A stretch of 64,000 bases of DNA from contig JASXTE010000002.1 in assembly GCA_030280995.1 (NCBI GenBank), positions 5,639,683 to 5,703,682 on the forward strand, given 5' to 3'. The position numbers and the translations under genes were made by a program. Under the pieces are notes generated by a model, which did not search any database, was not told where the DNA came from, and saw only the letters and a program-made list of their open reading frames with translations. The DNA is from Hemileia vastatrix. Taxonomy: Eukaryota > Basidiomycota > Pucciniomycetes > Pucciniales > Zaghouaniaceae. How positions within the stretch are numbered: the stretch's first letter is position 1; every line of letters starts with the position of its first letter. Of the stretch, positions 1-12,445 are shown piece by piece.

Positions 1-110
1 AAACCCAAAGAACCTGCCTTTCTAAGAACATAAAGACTTTTATCATATTGACTTGATTTATAACAAAGATCATCCATTTTTCTGAAAATTTGAAGCCACC
101 AAAATCTTGC

Positions 111-484
111 TTATTGCTCACTACCATAGAGAGCTTTATTCATGTAGATAGCACTTTCTTTATCCTTTAGCTGATAGCTCTCAGAGGGACACACCCATAT
201 AGCTTCATAAATTGGACTCTTAAGATTAGCTGCTGTAACATCAGAAGACTTAACTGACCACTGGTGATAAGCTGCAAGAGTTAAATGAACATTCTGGGAG
301 GGAAAATTTTCAGTGAGTTTAATGCCATATTGCTGAAGAAAACCTGCTGACACATAGTGAGCCTTTCAAATTGAAGATGGTAAAGAAGGATTTTTGATAG
401 TGAACACCCATGTGGCATTTTTGATCTAGGCACCTGGAAGAGCTTTTTTTTATACCACACATCTATGTCTTTCATGTTTTCCAA
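111..484 (-). pseudogene. Ty1/copia reverse transcriptase fragment (decayed)
   Basis: Minus-strand remnant of a copia-type reverse transcriptase (cDNA synthesis in the virus-like particle). Two overlapping frames each carry part of it. Positions 484-281 read like the RT N-terminus (MENMKDIDVW, then a basic stretch). Positions 353-111 contain the fingers/palm region, with SSDVTAANLKSPIYEAIW followed by DKESAIYMNKALYG, which matches the copia block that normally reads 'D(V/I)xxAYLxxPIxExIYVxxPxGY...LYGLKQ'. The frame change near 353 and the AYL to ANL change show decay. The catalytic YVDD box lies outside the window's left edge. It is continuous with the integrase relic at 863-1640, so the pol order (IN then RT, minus strand) is as expected for copia. 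Family call is secure; activity is excluded. Confidence 0.75.
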
Positions 485-862
485 TTCTCTTTCACAAGCT
501 TGTTTCCATTTTTTACAATCACATGAAAGAATATAGATTTCAGGTGTATTCTCAGAATAAAAAAAGAGTGAGATATACCCTTTTTGAAAAAAACAGAAAC
601 TTATTTTTCTTGAGAAAGATAAGTTTCTTCATCCTTGAGATCACCAAGCTCTGAACTATTTAGAATGTGATCAAGAAAATTTTTGAATGGTGAATCAGGG
701 ATGGGGCTTGATAAGAAAAATTTTGAGAAGGGAGATTGTCACCAGGAAATTTGGTCATTGCAGATGAAAAAAAAGTATTTTTCTTTACATGAAAACAATA
801 AAACCAGTGTTTTTCTAGGATTAAACTACACACTTGAAAATGAGAGCTCTCTAATTAAGTTT

Positions 863-1640
863 TCATTTAGTTTCCTTGTGGATATAAACATAAGCAGTTT
901 CACCAAAGATCCAAAAATTAGAGTAGTTTATGCCACAGTTATACATTAGATGTAAAGGATTTATGTCACCAGTTTTTAAATTTGGGAGGTGGTTGTGAAA
1001 ATGAGTTACCAATCTGTAAGAAAGACCCCAGAAACATTTAAAAAGTTTGCTAGCAAGAAGGACAGAATCGGCCATATCTCCAACAGTATAGTTAAAATAT
1101 TCAGCTGTGCTATTTTGCTCATGGTGGTAAGGAGAAGAAATTTAATGAGTTTCTCCAATGTCTTCCAGTATTTGAGCCATGTTTTTTCAATAAATTTCAC
1201 CTCTTTCTGTCCTCAGGGATTGGAGTTTCTTTCCAGTGATATGTTCCAAATTTTTATAAAAGAAAATAATAGGAGAAGTGGCATTGGATTTAGCTTTGAG
1301 AAGAAATACTTTTCCATATGAAGTTGAAATTTCTGTAAAGGTAGTATCCCATCATCCACTATTGACAGTATGATCATTGGAAACAAACAAGTCACCAATA
1401 ATAAGGCTCATCAAAGATTCTGTCTGTTTTTTTCATGACTCAGATTAGTTTTTTACTCTTGGTAATTTCAAAGTCTTCACAGTTGATTAATCCAGGTGGA
1501 ATTGAAAAATGAAGACCAAAAATTTAATATTGAAAAATGAATTGTATTAAATTTTTCTCACTAGCATGTCCTATATGTCTGTGCCAGTCCATTAGCAAGC
1601 CTCTCATAGCTGGAAGACATTTAATAAATTCATTTTTCTT
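863..1640 (-). pseudogene. Ty1/copia integrase and pre-integrase relic
   Basis: Reading the minus strand from 1640 down, a pre-integrase zinc-finger start is visible near 1600-1550 (MDWHRHIGHAS, the WHxRxGH signature of copia GAG-pre-integrase). Frames then break repeatedly. Near 1240-1100 a frame reads LRTERGEIY and later HHEQNSTAEYFN, corresponding to the second catalytic Asp region (here Glu) and the catalytic Glu region of a copia DDE integrase. Positions 1075-863 (ADSVLLASKLFKCFWGLSY) match the segment after the catalytic core. The same block occurs in the copia integrase at 63393-62938 of this window, which supports the call. Many stops; pseudogene. Confidence 0.75.
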
Positions 1641-4600
1641 TACAGTGTACAAAAAAGAAGGAAGAAAGAGATAGAGAGAGGATGGTGAAGTTGATTTGGT
1701 ATTGGAGTTAGTATCTGTAGTTACACCAATGGTTAATTCTTTAGACCATACTTCAACAATAGATTCTTAAATAAGTTTTTCAACCAATACCTCTGGAGAT
1801 TTCTTTAGTTTTAAGTTTATCATATCAACACACTGGTAGAGTGTCTATATGTTTTTAGCTTCAATTAAAGAAGTGTCAGGAGCTATTAAATATATTCATT
1901 AAGAACTAGTACCAGAAGTATAGTCTCAAAGAAGTGTTTATTTATGGTTAAATATCTGGTGTAAGTGTGCTTTAAATAATGACCAATATCATTCTCTCAG
2001 CATTTTTATCTTTCAGAAAATTATAACTTACTGCTTAAATATAAGTAACAAAAACATTCTTTATCAGTTAAAGAGTATTTTTGAGCCATTAATTCAATTT
2101 TTAACCTTTTAAATTGAGTTTAAGAAAGATTTTAGTAACATTGAAGATCAAGTTCAAGATTTTTAGGCACTTTTTCATTAATCCTATGATACTTACAAGG
2201 TCAGCAGGTTTCAGGGATAAACTTAGAGAGGGGGGTAAAGACAAAGGCAAAGGATTTGAAGAAAAGGAGGGAATTTGTGACAAGGAGGGAGAAAAAGTAG
2301 ATAGAAAATTCATGTTTTTTATTGTACCTAAAAAATAGGTCAGAGGATAGAGAAGCCTCTCTTCAAAATACAATAAAAATTGTACTGGCTAGTAGTCTAG
2401 TAATCTTTGAATGGTGGGAAAGGGGTCTCAGGTTTAGCCTTGAACCAAAAAAATATTAATAGTGAAGTGTTCACTATTCAGTTGCAAGGGGTATGAGAGA
2501 GAGCTTTGGGGAACAAGGACAGTTTATGGGGAAGTGGGGGGTTCTTGGCTAGATAGAACTCAGCTAAGGACTTAGGGCTAGGATTTTTTTCTGCCCCTGA
2601 GTATACATACTATATGACACAGATATAGACACAGAATAAGCCGGGTTTTCCCTTCTTAAAAGATTAGAGTACCTTCCACTCTGAATCACCAAAAAAAAGC
2701 TATAACTTGCTTGTAAGTGCCCATCCCTGACTAAAATAAGGTAGTTCATTTGGGGGAAGACACCTTCTAGCAGGTACCAACATTTTTTTCCTAGTTAATA
2801 TAAGTGAATACAGATAGCAAAGCTGGTGGTGAAGTGATATTCTTAGATATTGGAGAATAGAGAAACTAGAAGTGAAATATTAAATGACCTCTAGAAGATT
2901 CCTAATCATATGCATATACTTACTAACAGAACTACAGATATATAATCTGCATAGTCAACAGCTATAAAAATATATACTATAACAACTGAAAAAAAATAAG
3001 AAGCCTTAAATTTAAGAGAATAAAGATTATTAGAATAAAAAATAATACCAAAGGTGATTGTGATATATTAGGAGAGATAAAAGACTTATTTTTAATTACT
3101 AAATAGATAGCTTAGAAAGGAAATTTCCAACACTGACAATTGCACTTTTTATCTATGGTAATTATGAAATAATGCTGCTTAAAATTGTTTGTACTATTAT
3201 TGTTTCCATTTATAATCACTTATTCTCTAATTCTATAAATTAGTGATTTTCTAATCTATACTATTAATTTCAATCTCTATGAATCCCTTCTCCCCCTCTC
3301 CTTTATATTTTCCTTTTCCAAATGACCAACACTGATTCTCTTCACTTAAGTGTCACAGATTTATATCTAGGGTATCCTCCAGCACCACTTTATGATAGCT
3401 ATTTATAATAAAAACTCAAGTAACTAAACTAAAAATACACAAATAAATACAGTACTCCTAACTGCCTACTTGACTTCAGCACTTTCTAAGTCTTTTTATT
3501 TAAACCTTTTTGCTTAAGTTGTTGTCTGAGAACTTTCCTAGTGTCATCCTGGAGATTCCCAGGACTAAGTAGAAAGTACTTACAAATTATTTTAATCACA
3601 TTTACTATACATGGGAAAAATAATTAGAAGCACAAAAGTTGTAAACATAAGTGAAATTAATGATAAAGTACAATATATACCAGTATTACACCTTATATAC
3701 ACGCATATATCCACCTTTTATGAGTCTTATGTACTTAATATTAAGTTGGAATATGTCAGGGTAGCCCTAAGAGCCTTAAACATGAGGCTACATAATTTTT
3801 AAGTAGACTTAAAACTGTTATTTTCATTATTTCATGGAAAAAACAAGAAATGTGCTTTAAATCACTTAAAAGCTGGATATATGCACTATAAAATTGATAT
3901 TATCAAAAATTTGCTTTGACAGATCAATTTGATTTAGATATTAAAATGTATAAAAATAACACTTTTCAAATTTGGTGTTTTTTATTCCAGAAATGGCCTC
4001 TGTGTACTGTCCACATACTGCCTGCATTTTTCCCATGTCAATAGCTTCATTTTTAGCAAATTTAGCTTTTTAACACTATAATTAACCCCAAATTAAACTC
4101 CCACTGTGGGTAAACATGCTAAAATAAAAAAAAGGTGCTTATTTAATGTTCTAATTTAATTATAAAGTGCATTGACCTTGTTATATGCACTAATTCCATT
4201 AATAACCTCAATTTTGGTGATTTAATTCACCTAAATTAGTAAATGATTTACCCATGCTAGCACTTGCCAAGAACTTCATGTAGTTAACCCACATCCCATG
4301 TCGTTTTTTGAGGTTTCTCAGTGGTTTCTCAGCTAATTTTGGTCATATTTGAAAGGGTATTTTACGTAGTAAAATGACACAATTAGCCCCATCATTTCTA
4401 CTGTTGAACCCCTGTAATACTGTGTAATATTTAGTGTTATTCTTTCCTTTTTTAGTCTTTTATTTTAAGGTATTACACGCATATACTCTCTTTTTAGATT
4501 ATTCTTTTATTTTTGATGGATTATCACTATTATGTAAGGATTTTGGCTGGTGATATTATTCGAATTATGTAATTGGTCATTTCATATGTTGGTGAAAAGT

Positions 4601-5857
4601 TTTATTAGCTATAATGAGGTGTCATTGGCCATGTATTAGACTGTTAGATCAAGGGGGAACATTGAGGAATTATTGTGTATAAAAGGAGGGGGTTCTTGGT
4701 CTTATTTTCTACATTCTTTATCATTACAATCAAATCATATAGCCTTTACTATTACAATACATTTCATTAGTACTGCTAAAGTCTTTGAATAGTGTTTTAA
4801 TTATATTTCTCTATTTTTCTACCAACTATAAGATTGTAAGCCATTTATAATTAGTGAGATTAAAATTACTGAAACCCTTATATTGATAGATATTTTAATA
4901 CTTATTGGATTTATACTACAGTATTCATATAAGAAAATTTAAATATCTTAGACAACTGACTAATCAAGCTATTCATGTATCTGTACTTGAAATCAGCCTG
5001 ACACCTAGCTTCAAGAGTCTGCAGATATGCTATAATCCCCATGCATCTATTGCAGAAGTTCTAAATTACAGAGCTTTATACACAGCTGAAAACAGGTTGT
5101 AATTTAAATTTTTAAATCTTTTCTGTTCCTATTATTATTTATAGTGGAATTAGTTGTTTTTAAAGTTTTTTGGGAACCAAGAAAAATGAGACTACTATTA
5201 TAGGGGATATAAGGTTTTTTCTGAATTGAAAGTGTAATAGAGGTAAGATTTACTAGATAACACTAACACTTAGACAATTTTTTATAAAAAAAATATCAGA
5301 TTAAATTAAATACACTAAAACTATCCCTCCTTTATATCTTTCCATACCCTCAATGAGCATACTATTCAGGTACTTACTACTAACCATTTTTGACAACAAA
5401 ACTAACACTGGTACAAACTTCCATAAGCACAAACCCTATATCCTAGATACTGAATCCAAATTAAGCTATCCAATTTTTTCAAAACATATGCTGAAACCTT
5501 TAATCTCATTGGACAAACCCCATTTTTACCCTTATAACCCTATCCCCAAAAGAAAACCCTTACAACCCTTTTTTATATGAAAATTGGAGTTACTTGCCTT
5601 TTACGTAAACATTAATCTACCTAAATAGTCTTGAACTAGCCTTTTTTGTTGAATCCACTATTAAAACTTCTTGAAAAAACAAGAGAAATCCCTGGTATCC
5701 ATCTAAACCTAGATCCCAATGATGCTTCTGACCCTTGATGTCTGTATCACCATTAATTCATCCACAAATACATACAGCTTTTCCAAACCACTCTGAAGCA
5801 CCCAAATCTTACTCCAATTTACCATAAGTCAACATAATTTAAGTACCACACCATAAA
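1641..5857. other. no recognisable gene; AT-rich repeat debris
   Basis: From 1641 to about 2080 the minus strand could be the decayed gag of the copia relic, but every frame is broken and I would not call it. Around 2205-2300 there is a purine-rich stretch. Beyond 2400 I see only short AT-rich ORFs with no motif, no tandem repeat of note and no paired terminal repeats. Probably old transposon debris. Confidence 0.5.
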
Positions 5858-6309
5858 CAGGGGGGAAAATGGCAAACTAGATGTTTAGTTAAGTTTTGTT
5901 ACCCTACTTCATTCCCAGGTGCATTTTTGTGACAAATAATTGAATGCCACTTTTTGAGCCCACCTTAATTTTTGGCTTTGGAAGAGGATTAAGGTGGTGT
6001 GGCTCAGGTAGGCTTGAAATTGAAAAAAGAGGAGGTACAAGAGATGTAGAGGGGAGGTCACAAAGTGTAAGAAGTTGGTGAAGAGGATGAGTGAGTGGTA
6101 AAAAAAATAATGAAACACTAACAAAAGAAATTAAAAGAATTTTGGGATGAATCCATTAAGTTGAGAGGAAATGAGCCAAGAAAATTCTAATTCCAGAAAA
6201 ACAAAAGACAAGATGGGTTTGATTAGGGTCACTCCACAAATCAGACCCAGAATCATACCCTGAAACCAAAAACTGAACTAGTCATCTAGTTAAGGGCTTT
6301 TCCCCCCTG
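5858..6309. repeat. MITE family C, copy A (about 450 bp)
   Basis: A short element bounded by inverted ends: it opens with CAGGGGGGAAAA and closes with TTTTCCCCCCTG. Inside the ends a second inverted block follows (CTAGTTCAGTTTT-type on one side, AACTGAACTAG on the other). A homologous copy with the same order, including the internal block around 'gagcccacctta...aagaggattaaggtggtgtgg', lies at 40137-40588. No coding potential. I could not fix a target duplication, so the superfamily is not assigned. Confidence 0.7.
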
Positions 6310-7350
6310 TGAATACATATCATTCCATACTAAGAGAACACCACATATCCACATATGATCAATGCTCCACCCATTAGTCATCTTTACTTAAGAAATATTG
6401 TGAATTAATATTAAAGTAATTTGATATTGATTTTGAAATAACTTTGAATTCTATTCTTTCCGTATATTTTAAGAAATAATCTGTCTTGAAAGAATCCATT
6501 AAAGAAAAATACACTTGCACCCATATTATTACATACCATTAATCCAAAACAACATTACATTTTTTCTTTGACTATATGTCCTCCAGTTAATCAAAGTAAG
6601 ACTTATTCTATTTTATTTTATGATACTTACTCTTGAAAACTTTAAAATTCTGAATTCTGAGGTTGGAGAAGTTATGTGTACCACACTTTCAAAGCCTTCC
6701 TCTGGTTCTATATATTACCTACCTTAGAAATATCTGTAAGTAAACCCTACTAAACTAGTTAGATTCAGTACCTTTACCTCAATTATTCCTGAAAAACTTT
6801 CTGTATTTTTCTAGATCTTCCTCTTTGTTTCCCTTAATTTTCATTGCTCCTTTTCTTCCCTTTTTTATAATTACTTTGTTTTCTGTATTTTATAAACCTT
6901 TATTGAAATTCACACTATGAACCTTGATGATATGAACACACTAATTTTTAACTCCATAATAACAGATAGTAATACAACATGCTGCAATTCCCTACTCCTT
7001 TATGTCTCAAAATACACAATTTAAACAAAATATTTCTCTGTACTAATAGCTCCTTTCCCTTTGTTGTGAATGTCAAGATATTTCACTTGTTGTGATGTAC
7101 ACTACCTTTAACTCAGGTATTGTCACAGCTTATTTTTTTGTTGCTTCTTCACCTCATACCACCGCCACCTTAACACCACCCAGTCTACTGCACCTCAATA
7201 ATAACTCACTCACATCTCAAGATTTTTTTGGAAAGGTAAGATTTTCAATACTCTCATTATTTTTCTTTGTATTTCTTGTTGGAAATCATGTGATTTCTCC
7301 CAATTTACCTTTTCAGAATTCCAGCTTCAAGAGATGTAATTTTCCAGAAC
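6310..7350. other. no recognisable gene
   Basis: AT-rich sequence without convincing ORFs, paired ends or tandem repeats. The short plus ORF at 7092-7421 overlaps the start of the Tc1/mariner relic in another frame and shows no motif of its own. Confidence 0.5.
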
Positions 7351-7990
7351 AAAACCAAAACAAGGGCTCTGATAATTGGAATGGCCATGGAAGGAACCAG
7401 AGAAACTTAAATAAGCCATGACTTGGTTATTCTGAACAAAACTGTTTCTTCTATCCTTGACTGAAACAGATCCAGAGGGACTATTGAAAATGCATCTTTC
7501 CTAGACCATCCATGCAGAAATTTTCACATTCTCAAGTCTAGCAAATGTTATAGCCTTTCCAAAATCTCTAGTTCAATTAACTGCCTAATATCACCTCATT
7601 CTATTTGAACACAAGCCAAGGTATTGGGAATATTCAGTTTCACAGATTCCAAGAAGCCTTTTACCAGTGATTTCCACTACTAGGGACATCTCAAATCTTT
7701 TCAAGACCATATTCACTGGTGTGTCAAAGACTGGGAAAATTTCATTTGGACTGATGAATTTTCCTTTGAAATAAGTTATTTTTCCAAATGGAAAAAACAA
7801 ACATTCATGAGTTTTTTGAACCAAATACAAAACCACAAATGATGGAAAGCCCACACAAGGCATGTAAAGACCTCCCTACAAGAGTTCTTGACAACTTAAT
7901 GTGCTCAATGCCATTTCATATGTGTTCTGTGGTGGACCTACCCATTGGTAGCCAGATTAGAATTTTTTTTTGTATTTTGTCATCTTTACT
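7351..7990 (+). pseudogene. Tc1/mariner-type transposase relic
   Basis: Cut-and-paste transposase remnant, recognisable although no long ORF survives. Near 7351-7480 a frame reads RALIIGMAMEGTRET, then DLVILNKTVSSIL and RGTIENA, which matches the paired helix-turn-helix DNA-binding region of fungal Tc1/mariner proteins ('R..IIGM..G.S.REIS..L.I...TV...L.R....G..EN'). Near 7640-7780 a frame reads SKKPFTSDFHY (stop) GHLKSFQDHIHW then DWENFIWTDEFSFE, the usual 'W..V.WSDES.F' block carrying a catalytic Asp. Several in-frame stops and frame changes lie between. The C-terminal third is not clearly readable. No terminal inverted repeats were located. Confidence 0.65.
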
Positions 7991-10292
7991 ATCATCTATA
8001 GGCTATCAAACAAATATATTTTTGTGCTCAGGAGGATTTTATTGTTGAATTTAGGAAATGAGGATCAGAAAACAAAATTATAAAAAAGCTATTTATGTTA
8101 TCATTTTTATTATATATTATGAAATGCCAGATTCATCTCAACCTGGGATAGTGGTTGCAATGAAATACAACAAATTTTGAGTTAGAAATGTAAGAAAAAA
8201 TGTGTGACAAGAATTTACTTCCAGGTACTGTATATACTACACTGGGGGTCTTGAGATAGTAAAAAGAAGTGAGGCAAGAGGGGTGAATTGCAATAATAGG
8301 GGGAATAGCTATATTCAGAGAAAAAAATGTAAGGAAATTTAATGTAATATGGTGTGGGTAAAAATTTTACCAGTGCTAAATGGTAGGTAATTATTTTAAG
8401 ACTGTTTGGGGGTTCTTTTTTTCTGATGTAATGATTTTTCAAATTTAATGAAAGTTAGAAACTTCTGACATCTCTATTATCAGTGGGAACAGCTCATATC
8501 CTGTTCCATGGTATCAGCACTCAGGACTCCAGAAAGAACCAGAGAATCTGGATGCTTCTGCAACAGGTTTTACTCATCATAAATAAGTAAATAAGCCTAA
8601 ATACTTAACAAAAACATCTAAAAATAGTATCAGATATTTCATTATATGAAAAAATGCACTTGTCATTCTGCCAAGATATGTGTAAACCTGTCAGTCAAAC
8701 CTAGTCAGAGGTTAAAAGTTAGGGGTTAGTACTATTATTTTGGTAGAAATCTATAATGAAAAAAATAAAATTAGATGGATTAAAAAACTTAAATTTTATG
8801 AAGTTTTTCAAAATTGTGTCAGATTTATGTCAAAAGGAGTTCAAAAAGTCAAGGATTATCTGACAGTTGGTGTACCTATTTTTAGAAGTTTGTTTTCCAA
8901 GGATGTTTAAGAATTAAATACATGCCATGAATATATCATTTCACTATTATAAATGTTTTTTGAAAAAACAAAAAGGGACTGCCTAACTGGAAATTAAAAC
9001 AGCCTATTTGAAAGAAGGTGACCTTCTTTTTAGTTTTTTTTTTCAAATCAGTTCTTACAATAATTGGTTTTTATCTTTTTTTTCCCTTCTGTTTTAGCTT
9101 TTCAGCCCACAGAAGTTTTTTTTAAACATTTTGTTTCTCCAGGTTTCAATTCTACAGCACACCTCATTTTCTGAAAATGATTAAAATCCAAAGCCTTTAT
9201 TTCAAGTCCATAGCACAAAATGTGTGCTATAAAAATGTGAGAGGTAGACACCTAAGAATCTGAGCTTAGTGTATGAAATAATTAAATAAAAAATTAATAC
9301 TAAAGCACAGAAATAATATAAAGATAAAAATTAAATAAATAAAAACTAAATTAAATTAATAAAATAAAATAAAATTTAGTGTGATCATTCCATCAAAAAA
9401 GATAGCATTATTTTCCAATAGTTGAGATTAGAGTTATGGTTAGAGCTATGTTTCAATAATTTTTTTATAAGACTAAATGATAAATATCTGAATACTTACC
9501 AGATTTTAGTTAAAGTGAGAAATGAATAATATAGGTATTTTTGCTTATCTGTTAAACATTTGTTTGATTGCAGTTTATTGTATTTAATATTTATTAATAA
9601 ATTTTATAAACGTAATTTTATAAATTAAAATAATTTTTTTTTCTTTTTTTCTTTTACATTTTCTTCCCTTTTCTTATCTTGCCTTTTTATTTATTTATTT
9701 TAATCTTATTTTATTTTATTTCATTGGTCTACATCATTTTTTTGTTCTTTCTTAGCTTTTTAAATGACAAGAATGAGATGATTAATATGTTTCTTTTTCT
9801 GTGGAGTCATGAGTTTCTCAGTTCATTTTTCTTGAAATTTTTTCAACCTGCAGTTTATACTGTAGATGTTCAGGCAAAAATCATCCATTTCACAAATGTT
9901 TACAGAAAATGAAATGTACTGTATACTTTACTCAAGGGCCAGAAAAAATTAAAAAAAATTTCATGCAATATTTTAAGCTATAGTAAGAATAAACAAGATA
10001 AAAAGAATGAAAAGAAAGATGAAAAAACATGTGAGAACTCAATAGAAAAAAAGTAAGAATGGCATCTCCTGCTGAAGAATAGATGGTCTCAAACCAGAAT
10101 TGTAGACAGAGTTACACAGAATGTTTAGAAGAAAAATCTTACATATCCTGACATATATTTGTCAAAAAAACTTATAACTTTTACAAAATCACTGAGGACC
10201 TGTCATTGTTGGGAAATCCTGCAGAAAATTTTTACTTAAAGTTCTCTGTATCTCTGCCCAAATTTTTTGTTTTTGCGAAAAACCATTCTAAT
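7991..10292. other. no recognisable gene; AT-rich
   Basis: Low-complexity A/T runs at about 9290-9380 and a T-rich stretch at 9620-9730 dominate. A small hairpin-like pair (GGAACAG ... CTGTTCC) is at about 8486-8504. No protein motif seen in any frame. Confidence 0.5.
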
Positions 10293-10558
10293 AGGGGGTG
10301 TCAGTTCTGGCAAATCCGCACTTACAAATCCGCACTTAAATTTGACCAAATCCGCACTTAAATAAGTGCAGATTTCCAAAACACACTAGCCCCAATACTG
10401 GTGGATTTCAAAATGAAATAAGTCACTTATTTCACTCAAATCCACACTTTCTCAACCAAAAGTGCTGATTTCATCATCAAGTCCCATTTCACTGATTTTT
10501 CAGCATCATCCCATTCATACGCAGCACTCCACAGCATAACACTTCATAACTCAAAACA

Positions 10559-11215
10559 TTGTACATCACTTACATCTTCATATCATATCATATAAGAGTT
10601 ATGCCTTCCTCACTTTCAAATCGTGATAAATTACATAAAGCAATGACTTTCATGGCTCTTGAACTGCTCTTGGACTCTGATTGCAATTTTGATTTTGATC
10701 TAGAAGAAGATTTTGTCTTTTTATCAAAAATGGCCACGAAAAGTTACCTTCTTCCCAGAAAGCCTCAAGTACTTCATACCCCCAAGTACACCATCCAAAC
10801 ACTTCTTAAACTATATACACCCAGTTTTAGACAGCTGTTCAGGACTTCTCAGGAATTTTTCCTTAAATTTCTTGAGCTTATTCAGGATCATCCCATATTT
10901 CACAATAATTCTCAAAAAGAACAACAACATCCTTCAATTCAATTGGCCATCACACTATGTCATTTGGGTTCAAATGGTAATGGAGCCGCTTTGAAATGTT
11001 TAGAAAATGTCTTTGATTTAGGGTTTGGTTCAGTTAACACTTATACCAAACAATGTATCACTGCCATCAACTCCTTGTAATCTCAACTTCTCACCTGGCC
11101 AACAAAAGAAGAGCGACTTGAATCATCTCAGGTTATGCAAGCAGAGGGCTTCCCAGGATGTATTGGTTTTGTTGATGGTACTGCTATTCCTTTGAGCCAG
11201 AAACCTACTCAAGGT
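10559..11215 (+). pseudogene. Harbinger DDE transposase, N-terminal part
   Basis: The first 173 codons (10559-11080) are open. An in-frame TAA at 11078-11080 is followed in the same frame by SQLLTWPTKEERLESSQVMQ and then GFPGCIGFVDGTAIPL, the block that holds the first catalytic Asp of PIF/Harbinger nucleases. A TGA at about 11217 follows and the sequence is lost near 11270, so the second Asp and the Glu are absent. Homologous to the better preserved transposase at 39727-38414 (shared HPIFHNNS, GSNGNGA, SSQVMQAEGFPGCIGFVDG). The usable Met may be MPSSLSNRDK, 14 codons in. Truncated and inactive. Confidence 0.85.
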
Positions 11216-11295
11216 TGAAACAATTACTTTCACATTCTTGTCAAAAATTTTCACCAAAATATTTACAAGTCAAAAAAATTCCATATCTGTTTTAA

Positions 11296-11451
11296 AAAAT
11301 TTGCAATACTCTCCCCTGCATTTTATTGAAGCAAGGGGTGGATATCACCAAAATTTTTCTAAGTCATCAATTTCACATGTCAGATTTGAAAATTTGGCAA
11401 TACCCCCCCTGCATTTTATTGAAGTAAGTGGTGGAAGTCATCTAAATTTAA
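11296..11451. repeat. two direct repeats of about 62 bp, 94 bp apart
   Basis: Units at 11296-11358 and 11390-11451 share the order 'aatttg(g)caatac...ccctgcattttattgaag' and 'gtggnnntca'. A single homologous unit occurs at about 32000-32060 in Harbinger copy 2, also just downstream of a TET C-terminal fragment. It therefore belongs to the block that travels with the TET-like gene. Confidence 0.7.
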
Positions 11452-11732
11452 TATAATTACATAAATTATTAAATAAATATCTAATATATATCAATTTCCC
11501 TAGTTTAAAGTAATGACAATCCCTCAGCCAAAATGCAGATCAAATCTAGAAACAAAAGTTTGAAACTTTCCACAGGTATAGGCTAGAGGAACCCCATGAA
11601 ACAAATAAATGTTATCATGATTACCATTTATACAACACAAGGTCGTGGGCCCATTACTTTAGTTGAGGAAATTGATACATAAAAAATATTTATTAAAAAT
11701 TTACGAAAAATATAAAATTTTTGATGACAACT

Positions 11733-12359
11733 CTAATCCCCATACTTTTTGGATCTAAATAAAGTTTTTTTAAATCGATTAACTTTACCTTCTTTCATTA
11801 CCTTATTGATTCTTTGAATCAACTTATGACTGATTTGAAATGAGCAACCAAAATGTGTTAAATCTTGATAGGATTCCAAACCAGGAGGAGCTTTGGTCGT
11901 TTGATGATTATCCTTAGAAGAATTCCAAATAGTTTCAATGATACCATTTCCCAAACCAAAATCAATGATGCACCGGTGGTCTGGAAAATATAAAACATGT
12001 CATTTGATTTTAGCTGGAGATGGTATTGGTTGGCCAGTAATCGGTTTGATATATGAGAATATACCAAAAGTAAGAAAATTGGTGTCCTTGGTATCGGTGT
12101 GAATTTTATTGTGAAACCCAGAATGAGTGATAATAACATTAGAAAATAAAAGATATTCGTGGCTGATATCTTCCCATTTGGAGTCACACCAATTTGGTAT
12201 TCCTACTTTGGTTGCAGGTTCATGATTTTTTTCAAATGCTTTATTACAGTGCTTTTTGAGTCGAAGAGCAAGAAAAGAGTTAAAGGAAGGTAGAGTGTCC
12301 CATAAGCAAAAATCTTCATCTTTTTGAGCTTTAGTGATATTCTTAAGCAACGGATACAT
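11733..12359 (-). pseudogene. TET/JBP-like 2-oxoglutarate/Fe(II) oxygenase
   Basis: A single minus-strand frame from ATG 12359 to a stop near 11733 (209 codons), broken once by TGA at 12002-12000. It reads EYLLFSNVIITHSGFHNKIH, then TDTKD...FLTFGIFSYIKP, then after the stop YFPDHRCIIDFGLGNGIIET and LTHFGCSFQISHKLIQRIN. From memory of the family, this is the core of the rust-fungal 'Tet-like 2OG-Fe(II) oxygenase' proteins. IHTD supplies an HxD iron-binding pair and DHRC the distal His. TET/JBP enzymes oxidise 5-methylpyrimidines in DNA. The protein is short compared with typical homologues, so the N-terminus is probably missing. It lies inside Harbinger copy 1, antisense to the transposase. 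The call rests on motif memory; a search should confirm it. Confidence 0.65.
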
Positions 12360-12445
12360 GCCTAGATAATAATCATATAAGAGTTTCAGAATCCTTATCC
12401 TCTAAATATGCAATATAAAAATGTGAAATAAGACAAGTGAAATTT

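Noticed and set aside
7591..7863. 90-codon minus ORF over the Tc1/mariner relic
   Set aside because: The plus strand carries the transposase motifs; this is the complement.
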